Below, one piece after another: positions 62,221 through 64,000 of a DNA stretch of 64,000 bases. The first letter of the stretch is position 1, and each line of letters begins with the position of its first letter. A program made the position numbers and the translations under genes. The notes under the pieces were generated by a model, which saw only the letters and a program-made list of their open reading frames with translations, ran no database searches and was not told the DNA's origin. The stretch is from Bordetella genomosp. 9 (GTDB lineage: Bacteria > Pseudomonadota > Gammaproteobacteria > Burkholderiales > Burkholderiaceae_B), in NCBI RefSeq assembly GCF_002119725.1, contig NZ_CP021109.1, positions 2,604,001-2,668,000 on the forward strand. Direction: 5' to 3'.

Positions 62221-62244
62221 CATCAGGGCGACACGGGTCTGGGG

Positions 62245-63036
62245 CTACTCGCCGCCGGCCACGCCGGGGAACCGCCGGCGCTGTTCGAACAGGCAGATGG
62301 CGGCAGCGGCGGCGACGTTCAGCGATTCCACCGCCGAAGTATCGTGCGGGATGCGCACGCGCAGGGAGGCCGCGCGCAGCAGTGCCGGCGCGATGCCCTG
62401 CCCTTCATGGCCGAATACCCAGGCGCACACCGGCGGCAGGTTGGCGTCGTAGAGCGAAATCGATTCCTGCAGCGCCGTGGCGACCACCGGAACGGCCAGC
62501 CGCGGCAAGGCCTGCTCCAACGCCACCTTTTCATGCAAGGCCACGGCAAAGTGCGCCCCTTGCGCGCTGCGCAGCACCTTGGGCGACCAGGCTGAAGCGC
62601 AGCCTTCGGACAACAGCACGCGCCGTATGCCGGCGGCCGCGCAGGTGCGTATCAGCGTCCCGACATTGCCGGGATCCTGCACGCGGTCGAGCAATAGACA
62701 CGATTCTTCGATGCGTTCCGGCAGCGGCGGCTGTGGCGGGTGCACCAGAAAAGCCACGCCCTGGCCGCTTTCCACGCTGGCCAGACCCTGCAGCAGCCGC
62801 GATTCCAGGCTGACGCATACGTTGTCGGGCAGCGCCGCGGCCAGGTCCGCCAGCTCGGGGCGATCCAGGCGCGCCGCGTCGAACAATGCCCTGGCCGGCG
62901 GGCCGTAATGCCTGAGCCACGCCTGGCACAGATGCACGCCATCGAGCAGAACCTGCGACTCGCGCCGGCCCGACGCGGATGCCACGCGGTAGAGCGATTT
63001 GACCAGCGGGTTCTCGCGCGAGGCGATGTGTTTCAT
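62245..63036 (-). CDS. TrmH/SpoU-family RNA methyltransferase
   Basis: A 263-residue SPOUT methyltransferase: an N-terminal substrate-binding domain ([14 protein letters not shown]) and the knotted catalytic domain with [29 protein letters not shown] and [19 protein letters not shown]. It methylates rRNA or tRNA ribose; the exact target is not evident. ATG 63036 overlaps the rnhB stop (ATGA), so it belongs to the lpxB-rnhB transcript. Confidence 0.92.
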   Translation of the reverse strand: MKHIASRENPLVKSLYRVASASGRRESQVLLDGVHLCQAWLRHYGPPARALFDAARLDRPELADLAAALPDNVCVSLESRLLQGLASVESGQGVAFLVHPPQPPLPERIEESCLLLDRVQDPGNVGTLIRTCAAAGIRRVLLSEGCASAWSPKVLRSAQGAHFAVALHEKVALEQALPRLAVPVVATALQESISLYDANLPPVCAWVFGHEGQGIAPALLRAASLRVRIPHDTSAVESLNVAAAAAICLFEQRRRFPGVAGGE

Positions 63037-63644
63037 AGGCGGATCAGCAAGTCCTTGACCGGCGAGAAGCTGCGCCGATGCTCGGGACATGGTCCGTGCT
63101 CGCGCAAGCGCTCCAGATGCATGACGGTACCGTATCCCTTGTGCTGGTCGAAGCCGTAATGGGGATAGAGTCCGTGCAGGCGCACCAGGTCCGCATCGCG
63201 GGCAGTCTTGGCAAGAATGGAGGCGGCCGAAATCGACGGCACCAGAGCATCGCCCTGGATCACGGTCTTCACGCCGCATCCCGGCAGGCGCGGCGCCTGG
63301 TTGCCGTCCACCAGGGCCAGGCCGGGTTTCATGCCCAGCCCGCTTACCGCGCGCTGCATTGCAAGCATGGTGGCGCGCAGGATATTCAAGCTGTCGATTT
63401 CCTGAACGCTGGCGCTGGCGACGCACCAGGCCAGCGCGCATTCGCGAATTTCCAGGGCAAGTTCCTCGCGCCTGGCGGCCGGCAGCACCTTGGAGTCGGC
63501 GAGTCCGTCGATCGGCCGGCCCGGATCGAGAATGACTGCGGCGGCGTACACGGCGCCCGCCAGAGGCCCGCGCCCGGCCTCATCGACGCCCGCGACCACG
63601 ACGTCGATCAGCCCCTCGTCGCCAAACATGTCAGCTTGATCCAC
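63033..63644 (-). CDS. rnhB: Ribonuclease HII
   Basis: A 203-residue RNase HII that removes ribonucleotides from DNA. Catalytic residues are Asp21-Glu22 ([12 protein letters not shown]) and Asp113 (ALVDGNQAP); the block [14 protein letters not shown] and the end [11 protein letters not shown] are family-typical. I take GTG 63644 as start because GAGG lies six bases upstream; ATG 63629 is the alternative. The start overlaps the lpxB end. Confidence 0.94.
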   Translation of the reverse strand: MDQADMFGDEGLIDVVVAGVDEAGRGPLAGAVYAAAVILDPGRPIDGLADSKVLPAARREELALEIRECALAWCVASASVQEIDSLNILRATMLAMQRAVSGLGMKPGLALVDGNQAPRLPGCGVKTVIQGDALVPSISAASILAKTARDADLVRLHGLYPHYGFDQHKGYGTVMHLERLREHGPCPEHRRSFSPVKDLLIRL

Positions 63645-64000
63645 GGCCTACCTCGCTGATGACCTGCGCGGCCAGCGCCGGCGTGTCGCGCAGCAGATCC
63701 GCATGCAGGGCCGTGAAGCGCTCGCGCACGCGCGCTGCATGCGCGGCGTCGGTCAACGCTTGCCACGTGGCCTCGGCCAGCTTCTCCGGCGTGGCGTCGT
63801 CCTGCAGCAGTTCGGGAACGGCGAAGTCGCGCAGCAGCACGTTGGGCAGCCCCACCCATGGCAGGTACGGTCGCTCCTGCCCCGACTTCCACGCCATGAT
63901 ACGCCGCATCCACGGAGACAAAACATAGGAAATAACCATGGGCCGCTTGTACAGGGCGGCCTCCAGGGTGGCGGTACCGCTGGCGACGAGCACCGCGTCG
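63631..64000 (-). CDS. lpxB: Lipid-A-disaccharide synthase, 5' end missing
   Basis: The last ~122 residues of LpxB, which joins UDP-diacylglucosamine and lipid X at the inner membrane. The visible blocks are [32 protein letters not shown] and [11 protein letters not shown], all typical of the C-terminal UDP-binding half. The gene continues past the right edge. Its TGA lies inside the start region of rnhB. Confidence 0.93.
   Translation of the reverse strand, partial: DAVLVASGTATLEAALYKRPMVISYVLSPWMRRIMAWKSGQERPYLPWVGLPNVLLRDFAVPELLQDDATPEKLAEATWQALTDAAHAARVRERFTALHADLLRDTPALAAQVISEVGRGSS

Overview
The window is GC-rich, densely coded chromosomal DNA of a beta-proteobacterium, most likely Alcaligenaceae and close to Bordetella or Achromobacter. 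Evidence: two Bug-type solute receptors, the ppsA/ppsR and lpxB-rnhB-methyltransferase blocks, smpB next to ratA-rnfH, a complete liv operon, and a family of GC-rich palindromic intergenic repeats of the kind I associate with these genera. No rRNA, tRNA, CRISPR array, prophage or intact insertion sequence was recognised. Both edges cut genes: the flotillin-like gene at the left has no 5' end, and lpxB at the right also lacks its 5' end.

Layout. 1-8.5 kb: flotillin-like protein, SRPBCC protein, a divergent LysR/quinone-reductase pair, a GT39-type membrane glycosyltransferase, gamma-glutamyltransferase and a MASE1 sensor. 8.5-14.8 kb, all minus strand: an ABC exporter-like protein translationally coupled to a hybrid histidine kinase, a phytanoyl-CoA dioxygenase-like protein and a split chromate transporter. 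14.9-21 kb: LigK-type aldolase with a Bug receptor and its divergent LysR, a degenerate Fur paralogue, an AI-2E family permease, and a carbonic anhydrase overlapping a MetQ-like receptor. 21.0-22.5 kb: repeat-rich DNA flanking alkB, including a 35-bp tandem array. 22.5-28.7 kb: xerD, a DedA-rhodanese fusion, a metallophosphoesterase and a two-gene ABC importer. 28.9-35.4 kb: transporters (two MFS, one EamA), DUF423, and LysR-fetA-fetB.

35.5-40.7 kb: an apparent in-frame LysR-GST fusion faces a Bug receptor, an N-acyl-D-amino-acid deacylase and an aspartate/glutamate racemase, which look like a D-amino-acid scavenging set. 40.7-46.2 kb: livKHMGF followed by an unrecognised 204-residue gene. 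46.4-50.5 kb: a VIT1-like protein and a three-gene valine catabolic operon (isobutyryl-CoA dehydrogenase-like, 3-hydroxyisobutyryl-CoA hydrolase, mmsB), with a perfect 16-bp palindrome in its promoter region. 50.6-56.5 kb: rnfH-ratA and divergent smpB, a diguanylate cyclase, stomatin/NfeD, a glutamine amidotransferase, and an Ada-like AraC/methyltransferase. 56.6-64 kb: ppsA and divergent ppsR, then an apparent insertion (arsR, truncated quinone reductase, MFS, LysR remnant), then the SPOUT methyltransferase, rnhB and lpxB.

The most unusual items are the LysR-GST read-through frame, the hexanucleotide repeat inside the ABC ATPase domain, the 35-bp minisatellite, the Fur paralogue missing its zinc ligands, the triple operator next to arsR, and the long hairpin between ppsA and ppsR. 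I saw no clear previously undescribed multi-gene system. The ABC transporter/hybrid kinase pair and the LysR-GST/D-amino-acid cluster come closest.
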